A stretch of DNA of 64,000 nucleotides, taken from positions 1 to 64,000 of the forward strand of contig NZ_JAKUML010000014.1 in the NCBI RefSeq assembly GCF_022601685.1, given 5' to 3'. This document shows positions 9,036 through 19,127 of the stretch, one piece after another (within the stretch, counting starts at the first letter, position 1; each line of letters opens with the position of its first letter). Source of the DNA: Acinetobacter sedimenti (lineage in GTDB: Bacteria; Pseudomonadota; Gammaproteobacteria; Pseudomonadales; Moraxellaceae). The position numbers and the translations under genes are program-made. Under the pieces are notes generated by a model. The model was given only the letters and a program-made list of their open reading frames with translations, searched no databases and was not told the DNA's origin.

Positions 9036-10304
9036 TTAAATCCGCCCAACTTCCAAATATGGAATACGATGCGAATCTATCTCAGGACGTGGGTCACGGC
9101 TCGGACACATAAAACCATGTATCCCAGTCAACAGCTCTCCCCGATAATACTGATTCAAACTCTGACGTGGATCGCGATGTGACAATGTATAGCTTACACA
9201 GCCTACGCCTCGTGACTTCGATAGTTTCAACGCATCATTCAACATCAAATCATGCAAGGCTTTGTAGCTTGGCTTACACAGTAATGAATGCAGCGCATGG
9301 TATTTGATCGAATCGCCTTTTTTCGGCAATTTCATCGTGCCTCGTAGCTTCGCCCATAGGTTGTAAATCGGTCGAATCATGCCAATCGTCCAACCATAAT
9401 CCAAAATTTTGGTTTGCTTAAAACTACTTTGTGACCACAATCCAAACATGCCGATCAACTGATCATTTAAATAGTACAGTTGAAAATCGGAGAGCTCCAA
9501 ACCTTGATAATACTTTGAACCACCTAACAATTCGTTAAAATCATAAGCAGGAATGAAGTTATAAAACTTTGCCATACGCTGTACAAACTGATTCATTGCT
9601 TCAATAGCATCTATACCCGCAGTTTTAATATGCAAGTTTCTCAGGTAATGTTGATCTTCCGACTCGATTAGCAGTCTTTCTTTGTGTTTATTGCGATGAA
9701 TGGCTGTGAGCGTTAAAGTTTCAACGCTACCTTCCTCGTAATAGTCAGGAATTCCGACCTTACCAGTTTGTACCGCTTTTCGTGCAGCGAGATTGTCATT
9801 AAAAATAATCATATGGTTAAAGTCTGGCTGTTGCATGGTTTTACGCATGTAATAGCCCATCTCTTTCATCAAGGTCGTACCACGATAGTCGGCATGAATA
9901 CGTAAGTCACTCGCATATCGCATCGGTTGGATTTCACCATTGATATAGCAAGGACGATGACCATTGCTGTAGCATGCCACCAGTTTTTGCGTTGCGATGT
10001 CTTCTACCACACAATGATCATTGACCTGATATATCACTTGACTGGCATTGAAGTAGCTCGGCTCTCTTTGAAAGCTAATGGTTACGCCTTTGGTGGTCAT
10101 CGGCACACAGATCAATTTCAATAAAGCCGCTTCATCTGATGCAACTGCTGCTCGCACGTTAAAGTTTGAGCTTTTCTTTTGTTGCGGTGCATTTGATTGT
10201 TGTGGCATCAAAGTTTGTACTTGATGTGCCGATTCTGATTGTTTTAACGGAGTGTGCTGTGCGTCTAATTTCTGCGTATGCGTTTTATTTAAAGTATCCA
10301 TCAT
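9036..10304 (-). CDS. GNAT-like acyltransferase, last gene of the efflux cluster
   Basis: 422 residues. After a Gln/Ser-rich, probably disordered stretch of about 50 residues there is a GNAT-type fold: RAAVASDEAALLKLICVP opens the domain, ASDLRIHADYRGTTLMKEM at about 133-151 reads as the acetyl-CoA-binding beta4/alpha3 (R-G-x-x-L) element, and NHMIIFNDNLAARKA follows. A second related half appears after residue 215 (QFVQRMAKFYNFIPAYDF), so it may be a double GNAT domain. The acceptor is unknown. It lies 76 bases downstream of the TolC-family gene, consistent with the same transcript. An acyl transfer step in making the exported product is inference. Confidence 0.65.
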   Translation of the reverse strand: MMDTLNKTHTQKLDAQHTPLKQSESAHQVQTLMPQQSNAPQQKKSSNFNVRAAVASDEAALLKLICVPMTTKGVTISFQREPSYFNASQVIYQVNDHCVVEDIATQKLVACYSNGHRPCYINGEIQPMRYASDLRIHADYRGTTLMKEMGYYMRKTMQQPDFNHMIIFNDNLAARKAVQTGKVGIPDYYEEGSVETLTLTAIHRNKHKERLLIESEDQHYLRNLHIKTAGIDAIEAMNQFVQRMAKFYNFIPAYDFNELLGGSKYYQGLELSDFQLYYLNDQLIGMFGLWSQSSFKQTKILDYGWTIGMIRPIYNLWAKLRGTMKLPKKGDSIKYHALHSLLCKPSYKALHDLMLNDALKLSKSRGVGCVSYTLSHRDPRQSLNQYYRGELLTGIHGFMCPSRDPRPEIDSHRIPYLEVGRI

Positions 10305-10380
10305 TATTTTCCCATTCCTTGAGTATAAAGCTGTAAAAATATCCTTGCGAAATGTGCTTTCAAAAATGTGTTTTCGAAAA

Positions 10381-11646
10381 TCATAACTGCCCTGTCAGGT
10401 CTAATAAGCGATATACCAAAATCACCTCATCCTGTTGATTGACAATTTTTTGTGTATGAAGCTCCAAGACTTTTTGCTCCGCCATCAGAAAGTCATAAGA
10501 AGTCTTCGTCCCAACTTCCAACTCTCTGGTAATAAAGTGCAATGCGATCTCTGCGGATTCGATCGCTTCGTCAATTGCCTTTTTATTCTCCCGAACCGCA
10601 CCAAGCTGTGAATAAACAGTTTTGGTTTCAGCCTCTAGGTCGTGACGCACCACTTCGACTTGCTGTGCTGCGAGCATTCGATCCGCACTGGCTTTTTTTC
10701 GATCGGCAGCATTGCGACCATGATCGAACAGTGGAATTTTTAGTTGCACGCCCATCATGTAGTTTTCACTTTCACTACTGATGCTATGCAATTCGTGCTG
10801 TGTACCGATCCGACTGGTCAAAGACAACATTGGTTTAAGCTGTGCTTTGACCAAATCGTATTGACTAGACGCTGCATCAAGCTCCAATTTGGCTTGTTGC
10901 AGACTTGGATGACGCTCAATCATTTCAAGGCTTTCAGATAAATTTGGACTGTAGTTCGGCACAGCAACCGAGTCGTCCATCTGTGAAATATCCACGCCAG
11001 TGATTTTATAAAACTCTGTTTGACTGATATCTAAGTTGGATCGTGCCAAAACACTATCTGCCTGACCTTGTGCATACTGTGCTTTGACTTGGGCAAGATC
11101 GGCACGAGTAATCACACCTGCGGAAAATTTCTTATCCGCTTCATAGACCGAGCGACGTAGATTCTCTAAGGTACTGAGCTGAAGTTGTGACAAAGCATAC
11201 TGCTTCAACACATCAGTATAGACTTGCACCGTAGTCAAAATCGTTCGTGCACGCTGTCCAGATAGTGCTTGCACTTGCGCTGATGAGCGCAACTTTGCCG
11301 ATTGGATTTCTAGTTGTTTTCGCCCCCATGTGTACAATGGGTAATCTGCCTGCAACTCTGCGCTACGGATACTTTTATAACCCTCAGATGGGAAGATCGT
11401 GCCATGATGTGCCACGACTTTTTCACGTCCGATCTGCCCAACGAGATTGACATCTAGCCCATAGCGACGCTGTGCTTGCTGTACCACTGCATCTTGCTGT
11501 ACCAAACGCAGTTGGCTGATTTGCATTTGATCTTCATGCTTCAATGCAGCGTCGATCGCCTCACTCAAGCTGATAGCCGATACCGACTGCAATGGCGATA
11601 CAAAGACAGCACTCAGCATGCCAAGCATCCACATTTTTCTTAACAT
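10381..11646 (-). CDS. TolC-family outer-membrane efflux channel
   Basis: 421 residues. An N-terminal signal peptide (LGMLSAVFVSPLQSVSAIS) is followed by two tandem outer-membrane-efflux repeats: SLSEAIDAALKHEDQMQISQ opens the first and SLEMIERHPSLQQAKLELDA the second, with coiled-coil heptads and the beta-strand segments of the barrel (VNLVGQIGREK, LSLTSRIGTQ). TolC proteins are trimers spanning the outer membrane and periplasm and serve tripartite pumps or type I secretion. The matching adaptor and exporter are upstream in the same cluster. The protein is compact and lacks the long C-terminal tail of E. coli TolC. Identity to the family is secure, substrate is not. Confidence 0.88.
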   Translation of the reverse strand: MLRKMWMLGMLSAVFVSPLQSVSAISLSEAIDAALKHEDQMQISQLRLVQQDAVVQQAQRRYGLDVNLVGQIGREKVVAHHGTIFPSEGYKSIRSAELQADYPLYTWGRKQLEIQSAKLRSSAQVQALSGQRARTILTTVQVYTDVLKQYALSQLQLSTLENLRRSVYEADKKFSAGVITRADLAQVKAQYAQGQADSVLARSNLDISQTEFYKITGVDISQMDDSVAVPNYSPNLSESLEMIERHPSLQQAKLELDAASSQYDLVKAQLKPMLSLTSRIGTQHELHSISSESENYMMGVQLKIPLFDHGRNAADRKKASADRMLAAQQVEVVRHDLEAETKTVYSQLGAVRENKKAIDEAIESAEIALHFITRELEVGTKTSYDFLMAEQKVLELHTQKIVNQQDEVILVYRLLDLTGQL

Positions 11647-11769
11647 GCTTTGCCCCGAATCATTCTTTTAATTTTCAAAGACATCCCCTTTATTTATCGA
11701 CTGAGAGTCAATCTTTCTTTCAGATTGAACTATTTAGCTTCAAATCTTCTAGCTTCGATCATGCTCATA

Positions 11770-13509
11770 TCAATTGAATGGATGCTTTTGCTGTGTTTTA
11801 AACTTGACTTCAAGCGCTGAATCTAACTTTGCGATCAACGACTTGTAGCTTTCGATGCTTATTTTCTTCAATGGTTCAGGTTTAATATTCCCCTCAATCA
11901 TGCCCTCTCGCATCACAAGATCTTTATAGCCTTGCCAACCATCTTCGACCATAAGCATGCGAGGTAATGCCAACTGCTTGAGATCACGAGCCAACTCATA
12001 ATGGAAATGTTGTCGAAGCTGTCGATCGACCCATTCCGCTTGGACAGATTGATCTTGATGTAGACTTTGTTTTGTCGCGCCATCTTGAACTGAGCTGTCA
12101 GCTTGATTGACCTGCGTAGGTTCCATCAACACTGCATAAAACGGACGTTCAGAAGCTTGATTGGTTTCTACTGCGAGTAAAGAAATCGCTTTGACATTAT
12201 CGTGTTGATTGATTTTTCCAAGTAATTGCTGTGCAACATCAGGCGATAGTTTTTCACCGACCAAATCCACGCCAAAGCGTCGTCCCTGAAATTCAAAGCA
12301 CGGCACATTGCCCCAAAACTCAGTGACTTTGAGATGATCATCAAGACAATAGCGTAATAAGCCATTACCACTACTGATAATCGGGCTGACGTGATCACCA
12401 ACTTTCAGCTCCCAAGATGGGACGATTTGACCAAGCTTGTCGCCTTGCAGATATTCAAACTCATAGAAATGGCTTTTATAGGCAAGTGGATAGCGTCCTT
12501 GATAAGGAATCGTGACCACACCTTCCGTTGCCCACAGCCCTTTACCTTCAAAGCCTGAATGAGGTACTTCCTGTTGAAGTAGTTTTGCCCACTGCTTCGC
12601 TCCTGCCGTATCCCATGATGAGATCAGCTTCAACTGCGTCCACAAGCGTTCGAGGTCAATTTCTCCTTCATCAATCATCTGCATCAACAGCTTGGCACGC
12701 TTCGGTGCAAATGGTGCATCGACATTTTGCAACGATGCTTCACGCTTCGCCCAAGACCCAGTCATCAATACCATCACAATGTCTTCAGCTTGCTCATTGA
12801 GTCGTTCAATCAACTGCAAGGCAAAGGTTGGGCTCCATACCGAGATGAGCGCCAAATCTTCGGTAGCGACCAAGTAGCATAAGGTTGCAAACATCGCATC
12901 ATCAGGATTTCCGGCAAATGATACATGCTGTGGCACTGCCTGCGTAAACTGGGTAATCAGACGCTTCCCCACACTCAGTAATGCACTGTCATCATTTAGA
13001 TTGTCTTCTTTAATCAAGGCACGTTGGCTTTCTGGAAGCCAAGATACCGACCAATAATGTTTACCTTTGGCTAGACCCGAAGACTTGCGATACATACTGC
13101 TCAACCACGGCGCAATCGCCTGATCAAGTTCGTCAAGAAAGGCTTTGGTATAAGGAATAAACTTGATTTGATCACTCGAACCACTGGTCGGTTGAAAGCG
13201 CACCAACTCACTATGCGACAGTGCATCTTGCCCATTTCGCCAATCCATGACGTCACTTTTCCAGTCTGCATAGCGTGTCAGCGAAAGCTTTCGAAATTCT
13301 TCGTAATCTTGAATATTACGAATATTCGGTTGACTGGCATGGCTCAATATCTGCTTTAAGCGTTTGCGCTGTATGCTTTTGATCTGATATTTACCCGCTT
13401 GGAATTTCACATCTGCGACTTTACACATACTGCGCAACAGCAAATGTGAATACCAAGTTCGGTTCAGCAATTGTTTGCCTAGACTGAATCTCGATCGTGG
13501 AGAGCTCAT
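11770..13509 (-). CDS. GH3 auxin-responsive-promoter family acyl-adenylating enzyme
   Basis: 579 residues. GH3 enzymes belong to the ANL superfamily: they adenylate a carboxylic acid and usually pass it to an amino acid, forming an amide. The ATP-binding loop is seen at about residues 107-121 (PTSGSSDQIKFIPYT). Also typical are HYWSVSW, WATEGVVTIPYQGR, and the SGNGLLRYCLDDHLKVTEFWGNVP and GVDLVGEKL motifs of the hinge region. Bacterial GH3 proteins are mostly uncharacterised. Its ATG overlaps the stop of the preceding acyltransferase-like gene in an ATGA (13509-13506), implying translational coupling. It sits inside an EmrAB-TolC-type operon, so its product is likely exported; that link is inference. 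Confidence 0.82.
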   Translation of the reverse strand: MSSPRSRFSLGKQLLNRTWYSHLLLRSMCKVADVKFQAGKYQIKSIQRKRLKQILSHASQPNIRNIQDYEEFRKLSLTRYADWKSDVMDWRNGQDALSHSELVRFQPTSGSSDQIKFIPYTKAFLDELDQAIAPWLSSMYRKSSGLAKGKHYWSVSWLPESQRALIKEDNLNDDSALLSVGKRLITQFTQAVPQHVSFAGNPDDAMFATLCYLVATEDLALISVWSPTFALQLIERLNEQAEDIVMVLMTGSWAKREASLQNVDAPFAPKRAKLLMQMIDEGEIDLERLWTQLKLISSWDTAGAKQWAKLLQQEVPHSGFEGKGLWATEGVVTIPYQGRYPLAYKSHFYEFEYLQGDKLGQIVPSWELKVGDHVSPIISSGNGLLRYCLDDHLKVTEFWGNVPCFEFQGRRFGVDLVGEKLSPDVAQQLLGKINQHDNVKAISLLAVETNQASERPFYAVLMEPTQVNQADSSVQDGATKQSLHQDQSVQAEWVDRQLRQHFHYELARDLKQLALPRMLMVEDGWQGYKDLVMREGMIEGNIKPEPLKKISIESYKSLIAKLDSALEVKFKTQQKHPFN

Positions 13510-14339
13510 ACGTTGCTCTCCAGCTTTTTGAACGTTGCTTTACGATGGCGGATTGCCTCAAACTTGCCAACACTAGTTTGTTTTGATAAATAATGCACTG
13601 GATAACGTGCAATATCTTTCCAACCAAATCTCCCAACACACGGTAGCTCTGTCCCTTTGATCCATGTTGGATTCATACGTTCAAAAAAGCCAATTTTCGG
13701 GTTTTTCGCTTTCATCTCAGCGGTGATCGGCGCAATGTCTTGCTTTAATGGTTGATAATCTTCACCGAAGTTGAGCAAACCACTGCGATTGTCATAAAAC
13801 TTGGCGTAGAAGCGTTTGCAATATTCCTCGACGATAGGTGCAAGGTTACGATGCTCGCCATCTACATTTGGATAGTAGACTTCATAATTATTGGCAAGTA
13901 ACAGATACGTTTTATAGCCTTTAGAAATCAGCATCCAATACACTTCTTCGAGTGGATACATCAGGCGAATTTTGACTTTGAGTTTAAACATCGTGCTTTG
14001 CAACGCACGTGAGCCCCAAAACTCTTTGAGAATCACGGTATCGCCACTAAAGATAAAACGATACTTTTTACCTTGATAATCAAAGTTGTTGAGCACAACG
14101 GTAGAAAACCCAACAATGGTTCTCGACTTCGATTCAAAGACGAGAATCGCACCATCTTTTCCATTGAAATCACTGAGAAAAAGTTCAAAGTTGGTATTTT
14201 GATAATACTGTTTGTAAATGTCATACATCACTTCCTTTTGGCGATGACTAATCTGCGCCAAAGATAAGTACTTTCCATAAGTATCTTGTGCTTTGATTCC
14301 TTTAATGACCTTATTTCGGATTGTCGTAAGATTCATCAT
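13506..14339 (-). CDS. Acyltransferase-like protein coupled to the GH3 enzyme
   Basis: 277 residues, no certain family. The first 150 residues look GNAT-like: a beta-strand ILVFESKSRTIVGFSTVVLN, then FIFSGDTVILKEFWGSRALQ, placed like the acyl-CoA-binding strand and loop of GNAT proteins, and a helix-rich segment. The C-terminal part has NPTWIKGTELPCVGRF, which recalls an N-P...G-x-E-L-x-C signature in bacterial proteins related to N-acyl-amino-acid synthases; this is from memory. Translation is coupled to the GH3 gene by a 4-base overlap. It lies 225 bases after emrB, across a gap with repeated motifs that may hold an internal promoter. Confidence 0.5.
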   Translation of the reverse strand: MMNLTTIRNKVIKGIKAQDTYGKYLSLAQISHRQKEVMYDIYKQYYQNTNFELFLSDFNGKDGAILVFESKSRTIVGFSTVVLNNFDYQGKKYRFIFSGDTVILKEFWGSRALQSTMFKLKVKIRLMYPLEEVYWMLISKGYKTYLLLANNYEVYYPNVDGEHRNLAPIVEEYCKRFYAKFYDNRSGLLNFGEDYQPLKQDIAPITAEMKAKNPKIGFFERMNPTWIKGTELPCVGRFGWKDIARYPVHYLSKQTSVGKFEAIRHRKATFKKLESNV

Positions 14340-14349
14340 AATTCTCCAT

Positions 14350-14539
14350 GTTACATCAAGTTATTATTTCACCCCTGTTTTCTAAAACACTTAGAAAGCA
14401 GTTTTACATCAAATAGTTACATCAGTTCAGTACAGCAATTATTTTTACAACATCTGTTGTTCTCGAAGTTCAATACAACAGTGATTCATCAACTTGCTCA
14501 ATCGCATTTGGGACAAGTTTGGGTTCAATGATTTACATC
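14350..14539 (-). promoter_or_regulatory. Repeated TTACATC motifs and a palindrome in the gap before the acyltransferase/GH3 genes
   Basis: TTACATC occurs four times (14351, 14404, 14417, 14533), three of them extended to TTACATCA. Between them lies the palindrome ACAACATCTGTTGT (14447-14460). The gap is 225 bases in an otherwise tight operon, long enough for a secondary promoter and operator for the downstream acyltransferase-GH3-TolC-GNAT genes. No protein is assigned to these sites. Confidence 0.35.
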
Positions 14540-14564
14540 GTTATTCGGCTTAAATGAGCTACAT

Positions 14565-16145
14565 TTAAGTCGGCATTTTTTTCGGTTTATCCATGAAATA
14601 GGTCAACACTGCCGCAGCAAACATAATGATCGACAAGAGCTTGAATAGATCACTAAAGCTTCCTGTCAATGCCTGCGCATAGATGTCTTTATTCATGGTT
14701 TGGTATGCGAGCTGCTCAGCATTTTCGCCACTTTCTGCATACATCTGTTTGAGTTGATTCAGATGTTCAACAAACATCAGATTTTCAGGTGTCAGCATAC
14801 TTTTCAGCTCTGAGGCATGCCATGCCGTGAGCCAATCTACCGACGAATTAATCAAAGCTAAGCTAACCGCACCTCCAATATTTCGCATCAAGTTATACAC
14901 ACCACTGGCATCTGCGACTTTTTCCAGTGGTAAGGTACTCATGGCAAGATGGGACACCACGATCAAGCAGATCATCAACCCAATCCCACGAAAGACCTGT
15001 GGCCAAAACATAAAATCATAATCACTATGAATAGTCAGATTGGCATTCATCAAAACACCACACGCTGCCAACAACATGCCAATAAAGACCGTAAGGCGTG
15101 CATCAAAGTTTGGAATTAACCATGCCAAAAATGGCGCAAAGCAGAACATCACCACACCTGTGACCATCATGATGTGACCGATTTGGCTACTATTGAGCTC
15201 TCGTACCTGACCGAGAAAAACTGGAATCATATAACCCAAGCCGTATAACGCCATACCGATCACAAACGTGACGATACAGCTCAGGCTAAAGTTTTTATTT
15301 TGAAAAACGGATAAATCCAGCAAAGGCTTTGGTCGTGTAAAGCTTCGATGAAAAAACACCACAGCACCGATCAGACACGTCGCCAATGCAACACGTACCC
15401 CAAAAGACTGTAGCCAGTCATGCCGTGCACCTTCATCAAGAAAATACTCAAGCCCACCCAAGAAGCACGCCAAACCTATGAGCGCAATCCAATCCATCGT
15501 TTTTAATAAACTCACATCGCCACGATCAATATCTTGATTGGCATAGATCACCACTGCGATCAAAATCCCAGGAATGATGTTGATCAAAAACATCCAATGC
15601 CATGAAAAATTTGTCGTCAGCCAACCGCCAATTGTAGGACCGATCGCAGGACCTAGTGTGCTCACCATACCAAAGACCACTAAAGGCAAGGTGCGCTTTA
15701 CTTCAGGAAAAAGTAAATACAATGCGGTCATCGAGGTTGGAATCATGCCACCGCCCATAAAGCCCTGAATGGCACGAAAGCACAATAAACTTTCCAAATC
15801 CCACGCCATCGCACAAAGCAATGAACTGATGGTAAATCCCACCGCACACATCACATAATAGGTACGTGTAGAAAATACCCTCGCCAATACACTGGACAAT
15901 GGAATAGCGATAATCTCAGCGATCAAATACGTCGTTTGCACCCACGCCACTTCGTAGCGACTAGCACTCATCCCTGCTTGGATTTCATTGAGTGAACTGG
16001 CAACGATTTGAATATCCAAGATCGCCATGAAGTTCCCAAAGATCATCGCAGAGAAAATCACCCAAGCGACTTTCGGGCTAAACTGCCAATCTGACTGTTG
16101 AGAGTGGTATGGCTGATTGCTTTCGTATTGGTTCACCTGATCCAT
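14565..16145 (-). CDS. DHA2-family (EmrB/QacA-type) MFS exporter
   Basis: 526 residues from the ATG at 16145; an in-frame TTG 12 bases upstream overlaps the GAGGG ribosome-binding site and is less likely. Fourteen hydrophobic segments fit the DHA2 drug:proton antiporters. Family motifs are seen: LDIQIVASSLNEIQ (motif D1, first helix), RAIQGFMGGGMIPTSMTALY and GPAIGPTIGGWLTTNFSWHW (antiporter motif C region). Such proteins pump amphipathic molecules across the inner membrane with an EmrA-type adaptor and a TolC channel, both encoded in the same cluster. The adaptor gene is 57 bases upstream. Physiological substrate unknown. Confidence 0.88.
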   Translation of the reverse strand: MDQVNQYESNQPYHSQQSDWQFSPKVAWVIFSAMIFGNFMAILDIQIVASSLNEIQAGMSASRYEVAWVQTTYLIAEIIAIPLSSVLARVFSTRTYYVMCAVGFTISSLLCAMAWDLESLLCFRAIQGFMGGGMIPTSMTALYLLFPEVKRTLPLVVFGMVSTLGPAIGPTIGGWLTTNFSWHWMFLINIIPGILIAVVIYANQDIDRGDVSLLKTMDWIALIGLACFLGGLEYFLDEGARHDWLQSFGVRVALATCLIGAVVFFHRSFTRPKPLLDLSVFQNKNFSLSCIVTFVIGMALYGLGYMIPVFLGQVRELNSSQIGHIMMVTGVVMFCFAPFLAWLIPNFDARLTVFIGMLLAACGVLMNANLTIHSDYDFMFWPQVFRGIGLMICLIVVSHLAMSTLPLEKVADASGVYNLMRNIGGAVSLALINSSVDWLTAWHASELKSMLTPENLMFVEHLNQLKQMYAESGENAEQLAYQTMNKDIYAQALTGSFSDLFKLLSIIMFAAAVLTYFMDKPKKMPT

Positions 16146-16202
16146 GGTATCCCTCAACTCTTTCCTATGCGCCTGACTTAGCTACACAAACGATACAAAT
16201 AA

Positions 16203-17255
16203 TTAGCTACGCACATCGACAGTAGCAACGACCGACAAGCCTGGACGAAACACATCATTATTCGGGTTGTCTTCTAAGGCGATCCGCACAGGGATTCTTT
16301 GCACAACTTTGTTAAAGTTTCCTGTCGCATTATCAGGAGGCATCATGGTAAACACCGCACCAGACGCAGGTGAGAAACTTTCAATTTTCCCTTGAAACTC
16401 TTGATTTGGATACGCATCGAGCTGGAGTTTGACCAATTGCCCAATGTGCATTTTCTCGATTTGGGTTTCTTTGTAGTTTGCTTCGACATAAATGGTTTTA
16501 TCTGGAACGATGGCGATCAAACGAGATTGTGGTGTGACTCGTGAACCGAGCTGAACGGATAATGCGCCAACTTTTCCATCGACTGGCGATACAATGGTGG
16601 TTGCATGACGTTCAATCTCATACAGTGCTAATGATGCTTTGGCATTTTCCACATCAGCACTTAATCGCCCCTTCTCCGCACTCACACTCGCCACTTGCGC
16701 CGTTGCAGCTGCGACCGCAGACTGCGCATTATCTCGCTGTGCTTTGGCACTGCTGTACTGGGCTTGGATAGATTCAAAATGTTGACGTGTAATCACGCCA
16801 TCATTCATCAGCTCCTCATAGCGTTGATATTCTTCACTCAGTCGAGTGACCTCAGCCTGTGTCGCACGGAGCTGTGCTTTGGCTTCTAGGATTTTTGCTT
16901 CTGCGGCGTATTGATTACCCTTTTGCACACGTAGGTTCGCTTGCTTGGCATCGACCTGCGCCACAGCTTGATCATAACGTGCTTGATAATCTCGATCGTC
17001 CAAAGTGAATAAGACATCACCTTTTTTGACATATTGATTTTCTTTCACCTCGATCGTCGCCACTTCTGCAGCAATACGAGGCACAATCCATGTCACATCT
17101 GCTTTGACATAGGCATTATCAGTAGACTGAAAGTAACGATAAACAAGGAAATAATAAGCGACTGCGATCAATGACAAAATGATCAATACGCTCAATATCA
17201 TCCATGATACTTTTTTTCGGCGTGCAAAAACTTGCGTTTGGTCTTGATGCTCCAC
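16203..17255 (-). CDS. HlyD/EmrA-family periplasmic adaptor
   Basis: 350 residues, first gene of the efflux cluster. One N-terminal transmembrane helix (about residues 17-36, SVLIILSLIAVAYYFLVYRY) anchors it in the inner membrane. A lipoyl half-motif follows (STDNAYVKADVTWIVPRIAAEV...ENQYVKKGDVLF), then a long alpha-helical hairpin rich in Ala, Gln and Glu (about 75-210), then the second lipoyl half (IVSPVDGKVGALSVQLGSRV) and a beta-barrel domain ending near RPGLSVVATVDV. This is the EmrA arrangement: it bridges an EmrB pump and a TolC channel. The start is preceded by AGGGG. No regulator gene is adjacent. Confidence 0.88.
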   Translation of the reverse strand: MEHQDQTQVFARRKKVSWMILSVLIILSLIAVAYYFLVYRYFQSTDNAYVKADVTWIVPRIAAEVATIEVKENQYVKKGDVLFTLDDRDYQARYDQAVAQVDAKQANLRVQKGNQYAAEAKILEAKAQLRATQAEVTRLSEEYQRYEELMNDGVITRQHFESIQAQYSSAKAQRDNAQSAVAAATAQVASVSAEKGRLSADVENAKASLALYEIERHATTIVSPVDGKVGALSVQLGSRVTPQSRLIAIVPDKTIYVEANYKETQIEKMHIGQLVKLQLDAYPNQEFQGKIESFSPASGAVFTMMPPDNATGNFNKVVQRIPVRIALEDNPNNDVFRPGLSVVATVDVRS

Positions 17256-17485
17256 ATCACACCCCTAATTTATATTGGAGAAAATTTTATTGCAGTTGGT
17301 CTGCAAAGTTATTCATGTTCAGCCAGCGATATCCATCGACGGTATTGCTTATTCATTGGTTATTTAGCTTTAGAAATTAATTTTTAAAATCCGAGCTAAG
17401 TCGGCGAAATTTTATACATTAAAAAAAATAAGTGAATACGTCTTTTTTTAAATATTATTTAATAAAATTAAAAATTCACCTTAAA

Positions 17486-18178
17486 TTATTGTTTATTAAG
17501 AATTTGGTCAATTGTAGTCAAAATGTAACCAAAACTGTCAATTATTGTCATCGGTTGCGCATTTTGCAACTCGCTTGCTATGCCATAGCCATAACTGACC
17601 GCAATACTTTTGACGTCATTTTGATGTGCACCGCAGATGTCAAACTCACGATCTCCAATCATTACACTGGCTTGCGCATCTAACTGCTCTCGCTCTAAAA
17701 GATAAGCGATCAACTCCGTCTTATTTGTTCGCTCCCCTGTGAGCTCACTGCCATAGATTTTTTTGAAATATTTTGCCAAGTCAAAGTGCACTAAGATTTG
17801 CTCAGCATAAATGGTTGGTTTCGCTGTTGCAACATAAAGCCGATAACCTTGTTGCTGTAATTTTTCTAAGGTTTCTGCGACTTCAGGATAGACTTCATTT
17901 TCAAACAAACCAATGGTGCCAAAGCGTTCTCGATACAAAACCAATGCCTGTTCAGCCAATTGATCTATATTGAAAGTGTCATCGTCCAATTGTAATAATT
18001 TTGCTAAAGAGGCTTTCAGTGGTGGTCCGATACACCAGTCCAAATCCACTTCATCAGCAAGCGGTCGCCCGAGTTTTCGCATGGCGTAACGAATACAAGT
18101 GGTAATACCGAGCTTTGGATCGGTCAAAGTACCATCTAAATCAATCAAAATATTTTCTATCTTCATCTGTACAATCAT
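17486..18178 (-). CDS. HAD-superfamily phosphatase, phosphoglycolate-phosphatase-like
   Basis: 230 residues with the HAD subfamily IA layout. Motif I is LIDLDGTLTDP near residue 14, with the nucleophile and acid-base aspartates. Motif II is the threonine in YVATAKPT, motif III a lysine near SELTGERTNKTELI, and motif IV VMIGDREFDICGA. A helical cap lies between motifs I and II. Likely substrates are small phosphates or nucleotides; Gph-type annotation is common for this group but substrate cannot be read from sequence. It begins 86 bases from the divergent thiD start and lies 230 bases upstream of the EmrA-like gene. Confidence 0.8.
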   Translation of the reverse strand: MIVQMKIENILIDLDGTLTDPKLGITTCIRYAMRKLGRPLADEVDLDWCIGPPLKASLAKLLQLDDDTFNIDQLAEQALVLYRERFGTIGLFENEVYPEVAETLEKLQQQGYRLYVATAKPTIYAEQILVHFDLAKYFKKIYGSELTGERTNKTELIAYLLEREQLDAQASVMIGDREFDICGAHQNDVKSIAVSYGYGIASELQNAQPMTIIDSFGYILTTIDQILNKQ

Positions 18179-18204
18179 TTATCACTTCATGTCGTTCAAG
18201 ATGA

Positions 18205-19044
<840 letters not shown>

Positions 19045-19072
19045 ACCCAATTCGACAAAATAGTTTTTCCAT

Positions 19073-19111
19073 AAAAAATGCGAGCATCTTCTTCCGATAC
19101 TCGCATTTTTT
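19073..19111. terminator. Bidirectional terminator between thiD and dcd
   Basis: AAAAAATGCGAG (19073-19084) pairs perfectly with CTCGCATTTTTT (19100-19111) around a 15-base loop. T-runs exist on both strands, and the convergent genes stop 29 bases (thiD) and 17 bases (dcd) away. Confidence 0.88.
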
Positions 19112-19127
19112 TATTCAAGTGAAATAC

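Noticed and set aside
14286..14531. Plus-strand frame overlapping the gap after emrB
   Set aside because: It runs antisense into the acyltransferase gene and has low-quality composition; no support beyond being open.
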